Origin: Lathyrus oleraceus
Lineage: Eukaryota > Streptophyta > Magnoliopsida > Fabales > Fabaceae
Reading direction: 5' to 3'
DNA: 64,000 nt
Assembly (NCBI RefSeq): GCF_024323335.1
Contig: NC_066584.1
Span: 433,871,408-433,935,407 of the forward strand
Shown: positions 1-11,037 of the stretch, in pieces
Numbering within the stretch: the first letter of the stretch is position 1
Layout: every line of letters starts with the position of its first letter
Notes under the pieces: generated by a model
What the model was told of the DNA's origin: nothing
Databases searched by the model: none
What the model saw: the letters and a program-made list of their open reading frames with translations, nothing else
Program-made: the position numbers and the translations under genes

Positions 1-256
1 TGTGAGAGGAACCAAGATAACTCTATGCTTTATTCTTCTTTCTTGCATTTCATATCCGCTGTCCACCTCTGACTGAATCATATTCTATAACTTGTGTTTA
101 GAATATGACAAGGAGTTTAAAAATAAAGAAAAAAAAGTCAACACAACTTAACCTTCCCTTCTTGTGTTTTCTCACCTTCAGTTGACATTAGAGTACAGTC
201 TGTGCTTAACACTTAACAACGGTACATAAAAGATCTTGAGAAAAACATAGTGAACT

Positions 257-2305
257 ATGTCTGGAGTTTTTGAATCTGATAACGGTACTTCTAATTCACA
301 CGCTTCTATTAATCATGATTATAGCAAATCCGAAAAGATGTATACTTATATCATAGGTCTTGATGATGATTCATGGGATATTCTATAAGATGACATTAAT
401 ATTCTAGTCAATGGAGTTGGAATAGTGTATGATAGAAAAACTCTCACACCAGCTCAAACAAATATCTATAGAAAACATCATATAGTTTGAGACATCTTGG
501 TTGATGCTCTACCTCACTCAGAATACATCAAAATCATTGATAAATCTACTTCTAAGACCATTTTTAAATCCCTATGTGATGCTTATGAAAGGAATCATCA
601 ACTTCAGGAAGCTAAGGCTAACCTTCTGGTTCAGTAATATGAACTGTTAAAGATGAAGGAGAATGAAGATATTAAAATCATGTTTTCTAGATTTCAAGTT
701 CTTGTATCTGGACTTCAGGTTTTGAACAAGAGCTACACTACATCATCATGTCAAGAATATTCTTAGGAGTCTTAAGTCTTGAAAGTCTTATCAACAATCT
801 TCAGAGCCATGAGATGGAGCTCAATGGAGATGAATCTGTCAGAAAGTTAAAGCCTCTAGCTTTGAAATATTTTTCTAAAAATGCCAAGGCTCCTTAAGTC
901 CGGGAGTCTAAAGAAGCTTCTCATGCAGAAGGTTCTGAAGATGACAGATTATGAGGAAATGATATTTATCATTGAAAGGTTTCAGTATCTGGACAAGAAG
1001 AACAAGAGATCCTCTGGAAGAAGTAGTGGTTTCAGATGATCTAGTTTCCGATAAAATAAGGATAAGCTTGGCCACTTCATTGCTAACTATCTAGAAGTGC
1101 AAAAGGACAAGTCAAATAATAGATGCTTTCAGAAGGATAGCTTCAGAAACAAATTCAAGAAAAGTCTCATGGCAACACGGGATGAACTTGACAATGAAGA
1201 AGACTCTAAAACAGATGAAGAGTAAGTCAACCTTACCTTGATGACTCTGACATCTTCTGAAGCAGAATCTGACTCGAATTATGGTTCATAGTCTGAGGTA
1301 GAGGATGATGTATTTTCTAAACTATCTCATTCTGATTTAATTACTTTCATTCAAGATCTCATGGGAAGATGTCAAGAGAAAGCTAGACACATGAAAATAT
1401 TGAAAAAGCAATATGATGTTTTGAAGGAAGAATTAAATTATGTTCAAAGTAAAAATGAATCTCTAGAGAAAGATCATATTTCTCTAGTAAAGGAAGTGTT
1501 TGATAAACCTCTTGATGAGCATGAAATTGCTCTCCAGGAGTTTATCATAAATCGAGTTAATAGAACTAAAGTTGCTTCCGTGATTTATGGAGTAAGTAGA
1601 AGAAAATGGGGAGGTATTGGTTATTCATAAAAAACTTTTAATCCAAGGTTTGAAATCTTGAGCAAACCAACAAACCCTTCTTCTTCAGGCTTTGTTCAGA
1701 AAGGGCTAGACTCTTATTTTGTATCTGCTGCTGAGAATGCAAAGGTTATGAGTTAGTCAGAACCTAGAGTTATTGAGTATAAGGTTCTGAAGAAACCATA
1801 ACATAAGCATCTAAAGTCAAAGGTTATGAAGAAGCTAGAACCTAAGATATCAGGAACAAAGGTTCTTAAAGGTTCAGAACCTAAGGCCAAGGTTCATTCA
1901 AGAAAACAAACTTTTAAATCAAAAATCTTGAATGATCTTAAACCTTATAAGATGAGAGAAAATGTATAAATTAAGAAGAAACATGTTAGGACTAACCCTA
2001 AAAGACCCATAAGATTATGGATACCTAAATCTCAAATTATTTTTGCTACATATGAAAGGAGAAGCAAAGCAACAGTCATGGTACCTGGACTGTGACTGCT
2101 CACGAAATATGAAAGGAGAAAAACATATGTTCCAAACCCTAACTATGAAAGAGGGAGGAACTGTGAGATTTGGAGGAAACCAGAAAAGAAGATCACGGGT
2201 ATGTGTACTATTGGTAACTCCTTTATCTCAATTAATAATGTTTGACTTGTAGATGGACTTAAACAAACCTATTAAGCATTAGTAAATTTTATGAAAGTGG
2301 TTATT
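257..2305 (+). pseudogene. Ty1/copia gag and start of pol, decayed
   Basis: Reading the plus strand from the ATG at 257 gives a copia-type gag with the UBN2-like capsid region, broken by many stops and shifts (for example near 387, 488 and 637). The longest open piece, 1361-1630, is a helical Lys/Glu-rich segment typical of the extended gag C-terminus in large copia elements of the SIRE/Maximus kind. At about 2080-2110 the residues WYLDCDCSRNMKGE match the protease-side motif WYLDSGCSRHMTG of copia polyproteins, with the catalytic Ser-Gly altered. Similarity stops at about 2305, shortly after the pre-integrase region, so integrase, RT and RNase H are absent. The 256 bases before 257 may be the end of an LTR, but I see no clear primer-binding site. 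Family placement is by motif only; non-function is certain. Confidence 0.8.
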
Positions 2306-2790
2306 GTAACGCCTTAACTTATATTTAGTGCATTTTAATCATTTATTTGTGTTATTATGAATTATATTGAATTTGATTGTTTTCAGAACGTATAGACATT
2401 TTGGTAATATTCTTGATTTTTACCGTATTTGAATATAGAATTTTCCCAAAAATGAACTATAATTTACTATTTTCTTTTACAATAGTCACCGTATAGAGTA
2501 TAATAAATGCAAAAATAATAATGTTTACAAAAAGAACACTCATGTTTCGAATTATATCAACGACAAAATCATATAAATTTTTACATTCCAATTAATAAAA
2601 ATTAAAATAATTAATTAATAAAATAATTAAGCTAATATAACAAATAGCATTTTCAATCCTTATTGATGAGATAACTAAAGTTTGATTATAATTACCTATA
2701 AACTTTTAATTTTATTTAACACTAAAAATTAGTACATATCTTTAACGATTTAATATTAAATATCTAAATCAAAGATAAGTATAAAAAAAT
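2306..2790. other. AT-rich spacer, possible LTR start
   Basis: No gene is visible. The copia similarity ends abruptly at TGTAACGCC (2305), which resembles the TGTAACACC start of many legume Ty3/gypsy LTRs, so this stretch may be a truncated LTR. No matching right end was found. Confidence 0.3.
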
Positions 2791-2974
2791 AGAGATTAAT
2801 TACTATACACTGTTAGTGTAAAAAGTTTTACACCGTCGGTTCATCACCATCATCCGTTTGTATTACTTTATAGATTTTTAAAATAAAAGTCAAACTTCTT
2901 TTAATATCCAACGTCTATAATTAAGTGATGGTGTAAAACTCTTTTACACTGACAGTGTATTTCAATTAATCTCT
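2791..2974. mobile_element. MITE with about 47-bp terminal inverted repeats
   Basis: A 184-bp non-coding element whose two ends are near-perfect inverted repeats: AGAGATTAATT at the left and AATTAATCTCT at the right, each followed inward by a TACACTGT(T/C)AGTGTAAAA block and a TTTTACACC(G/A)TC block. The centre holds no ORF. A related copy lies at 3177-3355. No transposase is encoded, so it depended on another element. The superfamily cannot be fixed because the target duplication is not obvious in the AT-rich flank. Confidence 0.8.
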
Positions 2975-3060
2975 AAAAAATATATAAGACTCAAAATAAA
3001 ATAATGTCAATCTTAATTTACAAATATATATTTTCCTTTTATAAAAAAGAGAAAAATGAA

Positions 3061-3411
3061 TATGCATTTACAGTGTAAAATATTTTTACACTGTCAACCA
3101 ATGACACCCATGTATCCCACCACATCACACTTTTATTTTTAAAATACTGATATAATTTAACAATATAATATATTGGGATTAATTAGTATGCACGGTCAGT
3201 GTAAAAAGATTTACACGGTCAATTCATTACCATCACCCGTTTGCATTACTTTATAGATTTTTAAAATAAAAGTCAAACATATTTCAATATCCAACGTCTA
3301 GGATTAACTGACGATGTAAAATTTTTTTACACTGCCAGTGTATTTCAATTAAACTTTAAAATATTTTGATTGGATGTCAGTGTAATACTTCTTTACACTG
3401 AAAATGTACTA
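3061..3411. mobile_element. Second MITE, split by a nested MITE
   Basis: The left arm (3061 to about 3176) begins with a CAGTGTAAAATATTTTTACACTG-type hairpin followed by CAACCAATGAC. The right arm (about 3356-3411) carries the inverted counterpart: GATTGGATGTCAGTG followed by a CTTTACACTGAAAATGTA end. The arms pair with each other and not with the element lying between them at 3177-3355. The simplest reading is an older inverted-repeat element into which a different one inserted. Confidence 0.7.
3177..3355. mobile_element. Nested MITE, same family as 2791-2974
   Basis: This copy aligns along its length with the element at 2791-2974, sharing the CAGTGTAAAAAG blocks, the TTTGCATTACTTTATAG core and the CCAACGTCTA segment, with scattered substitutions. 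It lies between two arms that pair with each other (3061-3176 and 3356-3411), so it is the younger insertion. Non-coding. Confidence 0.75.
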
Positions 3412-3542
3412 CCTTTAACCTCTATAAAAAAATATATCTTTTTAGATGTGATTACTTCATAAATTGTCTCAATTATAATTCACAAATAATTACTATAATA
3501 TAAATTTAAATCATATTTTTCTAGCAATTGGAGTCTTCTTAA

Positions 3543-3545
<3 letters not shown>

Positions 3546-3605
<60 letters not shown>
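3546..3605. repeat. (AT)n microsatellite, about 60 bp
   Basis: Uninterrupted AT dinucleotide run. The following 63 bases separate it from a second, longer run. Confidence 0.97.
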
Positions 3606-3609
<4 letters not shown>

Positions 3610-3617
3610 GCTAGTGC

Positions 3618-3650
3618 ACTGTCAGTGTAAAGAAATTTTACACTGTCAGT
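3618..3650. repeat. 33-bp hairpin, MITE-end remnant
   Basis: ACTGTCAGTGTAAAG and CTTTACACTGACAGT-type arms face each other across a few bases. The arms share the CAGTGTAAA core of the neighbouring MITEs and sit between two AT microsatellites. Probably a leftover terminus of the same kind of element. Confidence 0.5.
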
Positions 3651-3663
3651 ACATATTCATTTT

Positions 3664-3667
<4 letters not shown>

Positions 3668-3753
<86 letters not shown>
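3668..3753. repeat. (AT)n microsatellite, about 86 bp
   Basis: Uninterrupted AT dinucleotide run. Open reading frames across it are artefacts of the repeat. Confidence 0.97.
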
Positions 3754-3757
<4 letters not shown>

Positions 3758-4731
3758 TCTGACAATACCTTGTTTCTGCCTATCATGTTGGTTATGCCCC
3801 TAAGATTTTCTATATGATTTATGCCTAGGTATGGATTTATTATTAGATCATTCTTTGCTCTAGAATGGCAAAGGAGTCAGCTTCCTCACGTGATGTTGAA
3901 GGAGGTAAGTTACCAAAAATTTGTGTCTTGATGTTTTCAAATGTATAAAATAAATACTAATTTCATTATGTATATGTTACTTCTGATAGTTCATTTGAAT
4001 TCTTAGTATAATAATCCCTTTTTGTTTGCATGTGTTAGGAATAGTGATACATAGACACATATTTATGGATACAGTTATTTAATACTTGTATCCTTATTAA
4101 ACCATCTGTCATACAATAATTTAATACCCTTTATTCATGACAATGGTAAATGGAAGACCGCTACTAAAATTCTATCAATCTCAGAGTGCTCTGATGTGGA
4201 TTTTATGTTGTCTTAATAATATATAATTTTTTTGGCTAGATGATTTATGTTACATTAGTATATTTTAGTTTTGATAATTGATTTGACTCCTATATGTGTG
4301 GCAAGAGTTAAGGGTTATTGGTGATGTTGATGGGTGGAATCCTTGCATTAAATCAAAATGGTAAACTAGAACATGACATTTTCTTGTTTTGTGCAAGAGA
4401 CGATCAAGTTTCTTCCAAGTCATCACAATTGCACCCTCTTAGTGGGTGGAAATGAACAAGTTCCACCAAATAATATAAATGATGTATTTTTAGTCTTTAT
4501 TAATTCAATATTTTGCAGTTGATTTACATTTTGAGGTAAACCTTTCTTTATTGAATTTTGTTACTATTTTTGGTTATTTTCTTCGACCTTTTTTTCAAGT
4601 GGTTGGAGTACCTATAATGAAATTATATTGGATTATTGTGTGAAATTCAAAAGATATACTTATATATAGTATTATTCTTAAGATGTTTTCCTTTTGATGC
4701 AGGTTGTTGGCTTGGAAAGAAAGGACATGAA
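3754..4731. other. Intergenic, one possible orphan first exon
   Basis: Mostly AT-rich sequence without coding signal. An ATG at 3865 opens a 40-base stretch coding for MAKESASSRDVEG and ends at a good splice donor, G|GTAAGT, at 3904/3905. That looks like a first exon, but I can find no convincing second exon downstream. It may be a gene fragment or chance. Confidence 0.2.
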
Positions 4732-4857
4732 CCTTTAATAGCGCTTTGTATAAATGTGATGTTAAATAATAGGTCTTTAATAGCTTTTTCTACAAAAGTG
4801 ATATTAAATAATGGGTCTTTAATAGCGTTTGCTACAAAAGTCATGTTGTTAAAATTT
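4732..4857. repeat. 42-bp tandem repeat, three units
   Basis: Three consecutive units begin at about 4733, 4775 and 4817, each opening with CTTTAATAGC and containing an ACAAAAGTGATGTTAAATAAT-like segment. Because 42 is divisible by three, both strands stay open across the array, giving two overlapping 70-90 codon ORFs that I regard as artefacts. The CTTTAATAGCG motif resembles ends of DNA-transposon repeats common in legumes; that link is from memory. Confidence 0.7.
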
Positions 4858-6789
4858 GATAGCACTTTATTAATAAAACGGTATTATATTTGTGCTACTG
4901 TAACTTAAAATTGTAGTAATGAGAGATGACAAAGAGTTTCTGTGCATTTTTTGATGTTGGCTCTGGTATGGTTGCATAAATGTGTACTGTCATGATATCA
5001 ATTGAGAAAGCAAAGATTTCAATTGGAATAAAGTTTAAAGTCTAAGAATTTCTCTTGGTTTATTCATGTTGATAGTGATTTAGTTAAGGAGTACTTGTTA
5101 TACAAGGTTGATATCCTTATCCTTAGACTAAGACTTTATTTTTAAGGGGTCTTGGTTTATTCCCATTCTTGTATCTCTTTTTGGTTTTATTAGATTTTCT
5201 TTTGCTTAAAAAAAAAGTAAATTAAATATATTTTATATTTTATTTTATTTCGGAATAGATACATTTTTAAAATGAAACATTAAATAAACATTTCATTTTA
5301 AAATGTTCCAAGAATCTTCCCTCTGAAAAAATTGAATTTATTAAGAAAAACTGAATTTTTCATTTTTAAAAATATATTTTATTGGAGAATTTTGAAATAA
5401 TTTCAAATAATTATTTTGTATAGAAAAAAACAAATTAAATATAATTTACATTTTTTTTTATTTTGGAAAAGATAGAATTTATTAAGAAAATTTCAATTTT
5501 TGTGCTTTTTTGAAAAATGTTTTATAGAAGAATTCAAAACTAATTTTAATTAATGATTGTGTTGATCAAATCATAACTTTTTCCCTTCTATTAGCACTTT
5601 AATTTAAGAAAATATTTTAAAATACTGATTCTGCATTGATCAAATCATAAAAAATTCAAATTCAAATTTAGACAAGATTTAATTTTGTTCAAACAATTAA
5701 GAGAGAAAAGGATAAAGACCACGTAGTGAAAAATTGGATCAAATGCATTTAATTTAATTTAATCTATTTTTTTTGTTCATATATTGATTGTGTTTAAAAT
5801 ATCTTTGCGAGAGACACATCACATATTCATCCAAAACCTTAAGATGATAGGTGAGTGGATTCTCTCACTCATAAATGCTCAAATCCTCCACATTTCCAAC
5901 CAATATGAAACTATTATTCATACTACTCACACTTGAACTCTCAACAAAAACAAAATAATAATCAACCATTCAACCCTTATGGAAGTTTTGATGGACTCAG
6001 GAAGATGATTGAATCCTCAACCTAGTTTAACTTTTGAAATAGTTTTTATATTTCATTCATGTTTATGCAGGTTACTATATATTTTTTAATTGATTATTAT
6101 TTTCTTGAATAGAATCGATACGTAGACAACTAAGTGTCTAAAAAAATGTTTATTTTATATTTGTTTCATCACACTTTATATACTCCTAGGATAATTCTCA
6201 GCCCTGTACGCAATAATGATGTGTCTGAGAATTTATTGACAATATATTGACATATAAATTGCTCAATTTAGATGCATCACTATTATATTTTGATTCTCAA
6301 TTTAGATCTTTAATAAATAATATTAGTAAATAAAGGTTTATATAATTAGTTATTAATCTTCATATCTGTTTAGCATCTTTTAGTAGTTATAAGTGCATGA
6401 AAGTTATAAATTTTGGATTCTTTGGTCTTTGTTGATTGATGTTTCTATTGCTGTCTCTTTTAGTATGAAAATATTTTTTTTTCGTGCCAACGAGACCAAT
6501 ATGACCTGGATCCAGTCCTCTGCCACTAATGTTCTATATGTAATGGAGACATTTATAATTTACAATTAATAATTATTATGAAAGTTTATAATCGCCTCTC
6601 CAAAGGCGGTGTGAAGGTTTGGCTATCCTCCTCTCAAGTGTGACGATCACACCTGTAAACTAATCCATGTGATGTGCATGGATTTAAATTGTTACCCCTT
6701 CTAATCATTTCTTAACAACACAAATTAAATTTGACATTTTTGTTTTACAGCACTAAGCCAAGCTGGTAAAATATGCGCAGGGGAAATTA
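4858..6789. other. AT-rich intergenic region, no gene seen
   Basis: Contains poly-A/T tracts, low-complexity sequence and no ORF or motif I can support. An inverted pair CGCCTCTCCAAAGGCG at about 6591-6606 is the only evident structure. Confidence 0.5.
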
Positions 6790-7416
6790 ATTCATATTTA
6801 ATAGTAGTATTAGTTTTAACATTAGTTAGTGCAAGTTACTATTTTGCCAACGTGATATTATTGTTGTATATATAAATAAGTGTACCTGTCAATAGTGGTG
6901 TGTAAAGTCAGAGGCGATCTTGAGCAAGTGCAAGACGGTCCTCAGCTCAGAGTCTCCAAATTAAGGGGTCTCATTTTGTTTTATTAAAAGTAAAATATAT
7001 ATTTACTAATCTATTGAATAAATTATGAAATGGACAATAAACATGAATTTATCAGCGGCCAAGCGGTATGAGATTGATCTTTTAACATGATGATAAATAT
7101 TGTGGGTTCAATCTTCCTTGTTATACTTTTTATTTGGTATAGTGGTTATACTTTTTATTTGGCATAGAAGTGAGTGCAGTAATGTCTTTTTATTTTACGA
7201 ATACAAAATTATTCTTTCTAAAAAAATATTTTTTTTATTAGTGGTCCATTTTAGTATTTATCACGGGCCTCTAAAAACCCAGACCAACCCTGTGTACAGT
7301 GGATGTGCGTAACCATTTGCTGTAACTGTTTTGAAGAGTAGTGAAAGTTTGTTATTTCAATTCTCTCTCTTCTCTCTCTTCTTCCAGCTTCACCTTCTTC
7401 ATCTTCTGCATCAACA
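6790..7416 (+). repeat. 5' LTR of the copia element
   Basis: Aligns with 10541-10729 joined to 25883-25983. Shared landmarks are the AATAGTAGTA stretch, TATATAAA (promoter TATA, near 6869), GTCAATAGTGGTGTGTA, GTGCGTAACCATTT and a CT-rich end running to TCAACA at 7416. A 386-bp insertion at 6905-7290 is absent from the 3' LTR. Confidence 0.7.
6905..7290. mobile_element. 386-bp insertion in the copia 5' LTR, with tRNA-like boxes
   Basis: Comparison with the 3' LTR shows that 6905-7290 is extra. It is flanked by TGTGTA at 6899-6904 and 7291-7296, a 6-bp target duplication. Inside, CGGCCAAGCGGT (7056-7067) and GGTTCAATCTT (7105-7115) fit RNA polymerase III A and B boxes at tRNA-like spacing. Part of the insert may therefore be a tRNA-derived SINE, possibly itself nested in another non-autonomous element. 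No coding capacity. Confidence 0.6.
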
Positions 7417-7432
7417 ATTGATATCTAGAGCT
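7417..7432 (+). other. Degenerate primer-binding site of the copia element
   Basis: TTGATATCTAGAGC, directly after the LTR end, resembles the TGGTATCAGAGC site complementary to initiator-methionine tRNA that copia elements use, with several changes. Confidence 0.55.
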
Positions 7433-7596
7433 TTGGTTCAGATTCGTAGGAAAACACAAGGAAACACGAGTGAACGGTGAGACGTTGTGTGATTGATTTT
7501 GTTTCTTGATTTCGTGTTGAACTTTTTGATTGGAATCGTAATAAAATCATATTTCTTGATTCTGCGGAATTGAGAAACACTAGTGTTTGGTGAAAT

Positions 7597-8500
7597 ATGA
7601 GGGAATTGCGCAAGGTTGAAGATTAACGGAAACAGTAATCTGAGTAATAAGCTTCCAATGTTCGATGACAATTACTGGAATCAGTGGATGATTCATATGC
7701 ATGTGTTGTTTGGCGCTCAAGATGTTCTTGATCTCGTCAACGACAGTTACGTTTTAGTTGCACTTTTGGCAAATACAACGGATGCGCTGAGGAATGCTCA
7801 GCGTGATCTGAGGAAGAAAGACCAGAAGGCTTTTTTCTACATCCACCAGTGTGTGGATGCGAGCATGTATGAGAAAACCGTTGATTCGACGACGACGAAG
7901 GTTGCGTGGGACACACTGGTACGATGATACAGAGGAGATGCATCATTGAAGAAGGCGAAACTTCAGTATCTACGTAAGTAGTATAAGAATCTCAGCATGA
8001 AGAACAATGAGAAGGTGCCTGACCACAACTCTGGAGTGATTCTGATCACAAATGAGATGAAGTCGTACGGAGAAACTCTCTCTGAAGAAAAAATCTTTAA
8101 AAATGTACTTAGATCTATTACTCCTCAGTTTGATTACATTATTGTAGCAGTTGAACATTCTAAGGATCTTAGCACCATGAGAATTGAAGAGCTGCAAAAC
8201 AGCCTAGAGGCACAAGAGTTGCGTATGACTGAGAGAAACTCTAAAATTGAGGTAGAGCAGCATGCTCTGAAAGCAGATTCTGGTAAGAAATATCATAATC
8301 AATCTTGGTCAGAAGCCAGGAAGAAATCTGATGGTGTTCAGAAGTCAGAAACCTCAACTTCTGAAAGGCAAAAGAGTGCTCAGAATGGGAATGAAAAGTA
8401 TGAAAAGAGGAAAGTTTAGTACTATTGTTGTAAGAAGTTTGGCCACTTCGCTGCTTATTATTGGTCAAACAAGGAAAGGAAGTCGAGAGAAGCAAACATA
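7597..8500 (+). pseudogene. copia gag, broken
   Basis: Two open blocks (7616-7927 and 7997-8419) encode the capsid of a copia polyprotein. The first has the N-terminal LPMFDDNYWNQWMIHMHVLF segment (the gag motif normally reading F.G.NY..W). The second carries the UBN2-like C-terminal half with the SITPQFDYIIVAVEHSKDL segment. A stop at 7927 separates them. Just after a stop at 8417-8419, YYCCKKFGHFAAYYW is a CCHC zinc knuckle whose last Cys is replaced. Non-functional. Confidence 0.8.
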
Positions 8501-8527
8501 GCCAAATGAGATTCTGATGATGAACAT

Positions 8528-9605
8528 GTGCTTTTAATGGCTTCTGAGTCTGATACTGCATCTCTGGAAGACCGGTGGTACATGGACACTAGTTGTTCAA
8601 ATCACCTTACTGGAAATAAGAAATGGCTTGTTGAGTTTGAATTTGATAAGAGAACCAAGATCAGATGTGTTGATGATAAGTATGTGAACTCTGAAGGAAT
8701 GAGAAATGTCATAGTAGTTCTGAATAATGGTAAAATTGCATTGATTCAGAACGTGTGGTATGTTCATGGCATGAAAAGCAATCTGATGAGTGTAGGTAAA
8801 TTAATTAAGAAAGGATTTTCAAATAGAATAGGGAAGAAATAGAACATTCAAAGTGAATGTTAAAACTGCAGACACTGAATGCCTTAGTGCAACAAGTGTT
8901 GTGAAGGAAATTGAGTTGTGGCACAAAAGATTTGGTCATCTGAACTTCAAAAGCTTAGGAAATTTGAATTCAAAGAAGGTGGTACACAGAGTCCCTGCAA
9001 TTAAGAAGCCATAGAATTCATGCAATGTGTGCACGAGAGAGAAGCAACCAAGACTGCCATTTGCATCTGAAATGCCTCTCAGAATCAAGGTTGAGAATCA
9101 GAGTGATTAGAAGCTGAAAGTTCTCAGAATTGATGATAGATGTGAGTATAACTCTACAAAATTTATAGGGTTCTGTGAGGAGAATGGAATCGAGCATGAG
9201 GTGAGTGCTTCATACACTCCTCACCACAATGATCTTGCTGAAAGAAGAAATTGAACTTTGCTTGATATGATAAGGAGCATGCTGAAGGAGAAGGAGCTAC
9301 CTCACACCTTGTGGGGAGAAGTTGTTGCCACTGTAGCATATGTTCTCAACAAGTGTCCAACCAAGAAGCTGGAGGAAGTTATTCATTTAGAGAAGTGGAC
9401 TGGAGATAAGCAAAGTGTGAGTTGTCTGAAGGTGTTTGGTTCTGTTTGTTATAAACGTGTTCCAGATGCTAAGAGAAGGAAGTTGAATGGCAAAAGCAGA
9501 GTTATGTTGCTTGTAGGGTACCATAATACAAGTGCTTATAAGCTCTATTGTCCTATCAATAAAAAGGTTGAATTCATCATAGATGTCATTGTGAAAGAAT
9601 CATAA
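8528..9605 (+). pseudogene. copia protease/pre-integrase/integrase, broken
   Basis: At 8574-8615 the residues WYMDTSCSNHLTGN correspond to the copia protease-side WYxDSGCSxHMTG motif with the active-site Asp-Ser-Gly damaged. NVWYVHGMKSNLMSVGKL follows, then a frame change after 8842. HKRFGHLNFKSL at about 8923 is the pre-integrase zinc-binding region. The last open block, 9258-9605, is the integrase C-terminal half, starting with the LLDMIRSML segment after the catalytic core. Several stops and shifts interrupt the reading. Confidence 0.8.
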
Positions 9606-10540
9606 GTGTGTGATTGGAGCAAGTCTAAATTTCAAGAAGGTTTGCAGAGTTTGACATGTTGCAAGATACTTAAATAGACTCTGAAGGAGAATTCATTCAG
9701 TGCGCCATGTTAGTAGACTCTTAGCTAGTGAGTAATGAAGAAGCTCTCAAGAAGATTGTATGGTTGAAGGTCATGGAAGAAGAACTTGAACTTCTGAAGA
9801 GATTTAAGCTGTTGAATTGTAAGATTGTTGTCACACCTTCAGAAACCAATCACAAATTGGATTCTGATTCTGAAGGTGATGATGTACATGCTATAACTTT
9901 CAAGTAGTTGGTTGGCTCTCTAAGGTATTTCTGTAATACCATACCTAATATTTTCTATGCAGTTAGAATGGTTAGTAGGTTTTATGAGTAAACCAAAGTG
10001 GTCTCATTACCAAGTTGTTGTTAGGACTCTGAGGTATATTAAGGGGACTCTAAAGTATGTATTTTTGTTCCCTTCTTGTGAAAAGGCTAATTCAGAGTTG
10101 ATGTGTTACTCAAAATCTGATTAGTGTGGAGACAAAGTTGACAAAAGAAGCACTTCTGGATATTTGTTTTAAGTATTTTGGAGGTCATATTTATTTGTGT
10201 TCCAAGAAGCAACCAATTATTGCTTTGTCAACCTGTAAAGTTGAATACATTGCAGGTGTTGTGGTTGCATGTCAAGCTGTTTGGCTTATGAATTTATTGC
10301 AGGATTTGAAGGTACAGGTAAACAAGCCTCTGAAGTTGATGATTGATAACAAGTATGCAATCAATCTTGTCAAGAACACGTTGCTGCATGTATGAAACAA
10401 GCATATTGATATTAAGTATCACTGAGAAGTCAGGTTCAGAATGAAGTGCTAGAAGTTATGCACCGTAGCACCCAAAAGCAGCTGGCAGATGTTCTGATGA
10501 AAGCAATTGATCAATTTCTCCACTTGAGGGATGAAATTGG
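9606..10540 (+). pseudogene. copia RT remnant and RNase H, mostly deleted RT
   Basis: Integrase similarity ends at 9605, and only about 300 bases later the sequence is already at the RT/RNase H boundary. Most of the reverse transcriptase, including the YVDD core, is therefore deleted. RNase H is recognisable at 10126-10395 in SKKQPIIALSTCKVEYIAG, where the family usually reads SKKQ..VALSTAEAEYIA. The end runs through the TxxQLADVLTK-like stretch to the 3' LTR start TGTTAG (10544). Confidence 0.75.
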
Positions 10541-10729
10541 TGTTGTTAGTTTTAATTAGCTGAATATGAATTAAGGGATGATGTCAAAAGTAACTTATAT
10601 TCAATAGTAGTAGTAGTAGTTTTGTTAAGCTTAACCTAGCTAGTGTGGGTTAGCAGTTTGCCTACGTGGCATTATTGTTGTGTATATAAACAAGTGTAGT
10701 TGTCAATAGTGGTGTGTACAGTTGGTGTG
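10541..10729 (+). repeat. Copia 3' LTR, left part
   Basis: Begins TGTTGTTAGTTTTAATTAGC after a purine-rich tract (CACTTGAGGGATGAAATTGG). It is cut at 10729 by the gypsy insertion and resumes at 25883. Confidence 0.75.
10725..10729. repeat. Target site duplication, left copy (GTGTG)
   Basis: Directly precedes the LTR start and is repeated at 25883-25887 directly after the LTR end. It lies within the older copia 3' LTR. Confidence 0.9.
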
Positions 10730-10868
10730 TGTCATACCCCAAAATTTGCCCATTAATATTTTAAGACATTTTTCAGGGCATTCCGACTCATTTTTATGAC
10801 ACTGATCTTAAAGGAACAAAGGTCCAGCTCACGAATGGCCCAATCCAGAAAATGGCCCAAACTGGCAT

Positions 10869-10968
10869 GTTCGCTACACGCTCGCCTAGCGAACGTTCGC
10901 TACACGTTCGCTACACGCTCGCCTAGCGAACGTTCGCTACACGTTCGCTACATGCTCGCCTAGCGAAG
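10869..10968 (+). promoter_or_regulatory. Compound U3 repeat upstream of the LTR TATA box
   Basis: A 26-bp unit (GTTCGCTACAC followed by GCTCGCCTAGCGAAC) alternates with its own first 11 bases in the order A-B-A-B-A'. It sits about 60-160 bases upstream of the TATA box, where enhancer repeats of LTRs usually lie. The enhancer role is inference. Confidence 0.6.
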
Positions 10969-11029
10969 CTGACAGACAACAGAAAATTTCGGGCTTCATT
11001 CTGAGCCCATTAGGTCATCAAAGGAGTAT

Positions 11030-11037
11030 TATAAATA
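11030..11037 (+). promoter_or_regulatory. LTR TATA box (5' LTR)
   Basis: TATAAATA followed by CCCCAACTCC. Transcription would start about 30 bases downstream, marking the U3/R boundary. The 3' LTR copy is at 24191-24198. Confidence 0.6.

Noticed and set aside
3614..3817. 67-codon ORF of Ile-Tyr repeats
   Set aside because: It is a translation of the AT microsatellite. The same applies to the minus-strand ORF at 46467-46706.
10868..10975. Spaced short repeats that might suggest a CRISPR-like array
   Set aside because: Units are contiguous with no unique spacers, and this is a eukaryotic LTR. The pattern is a compound tandem repeat.
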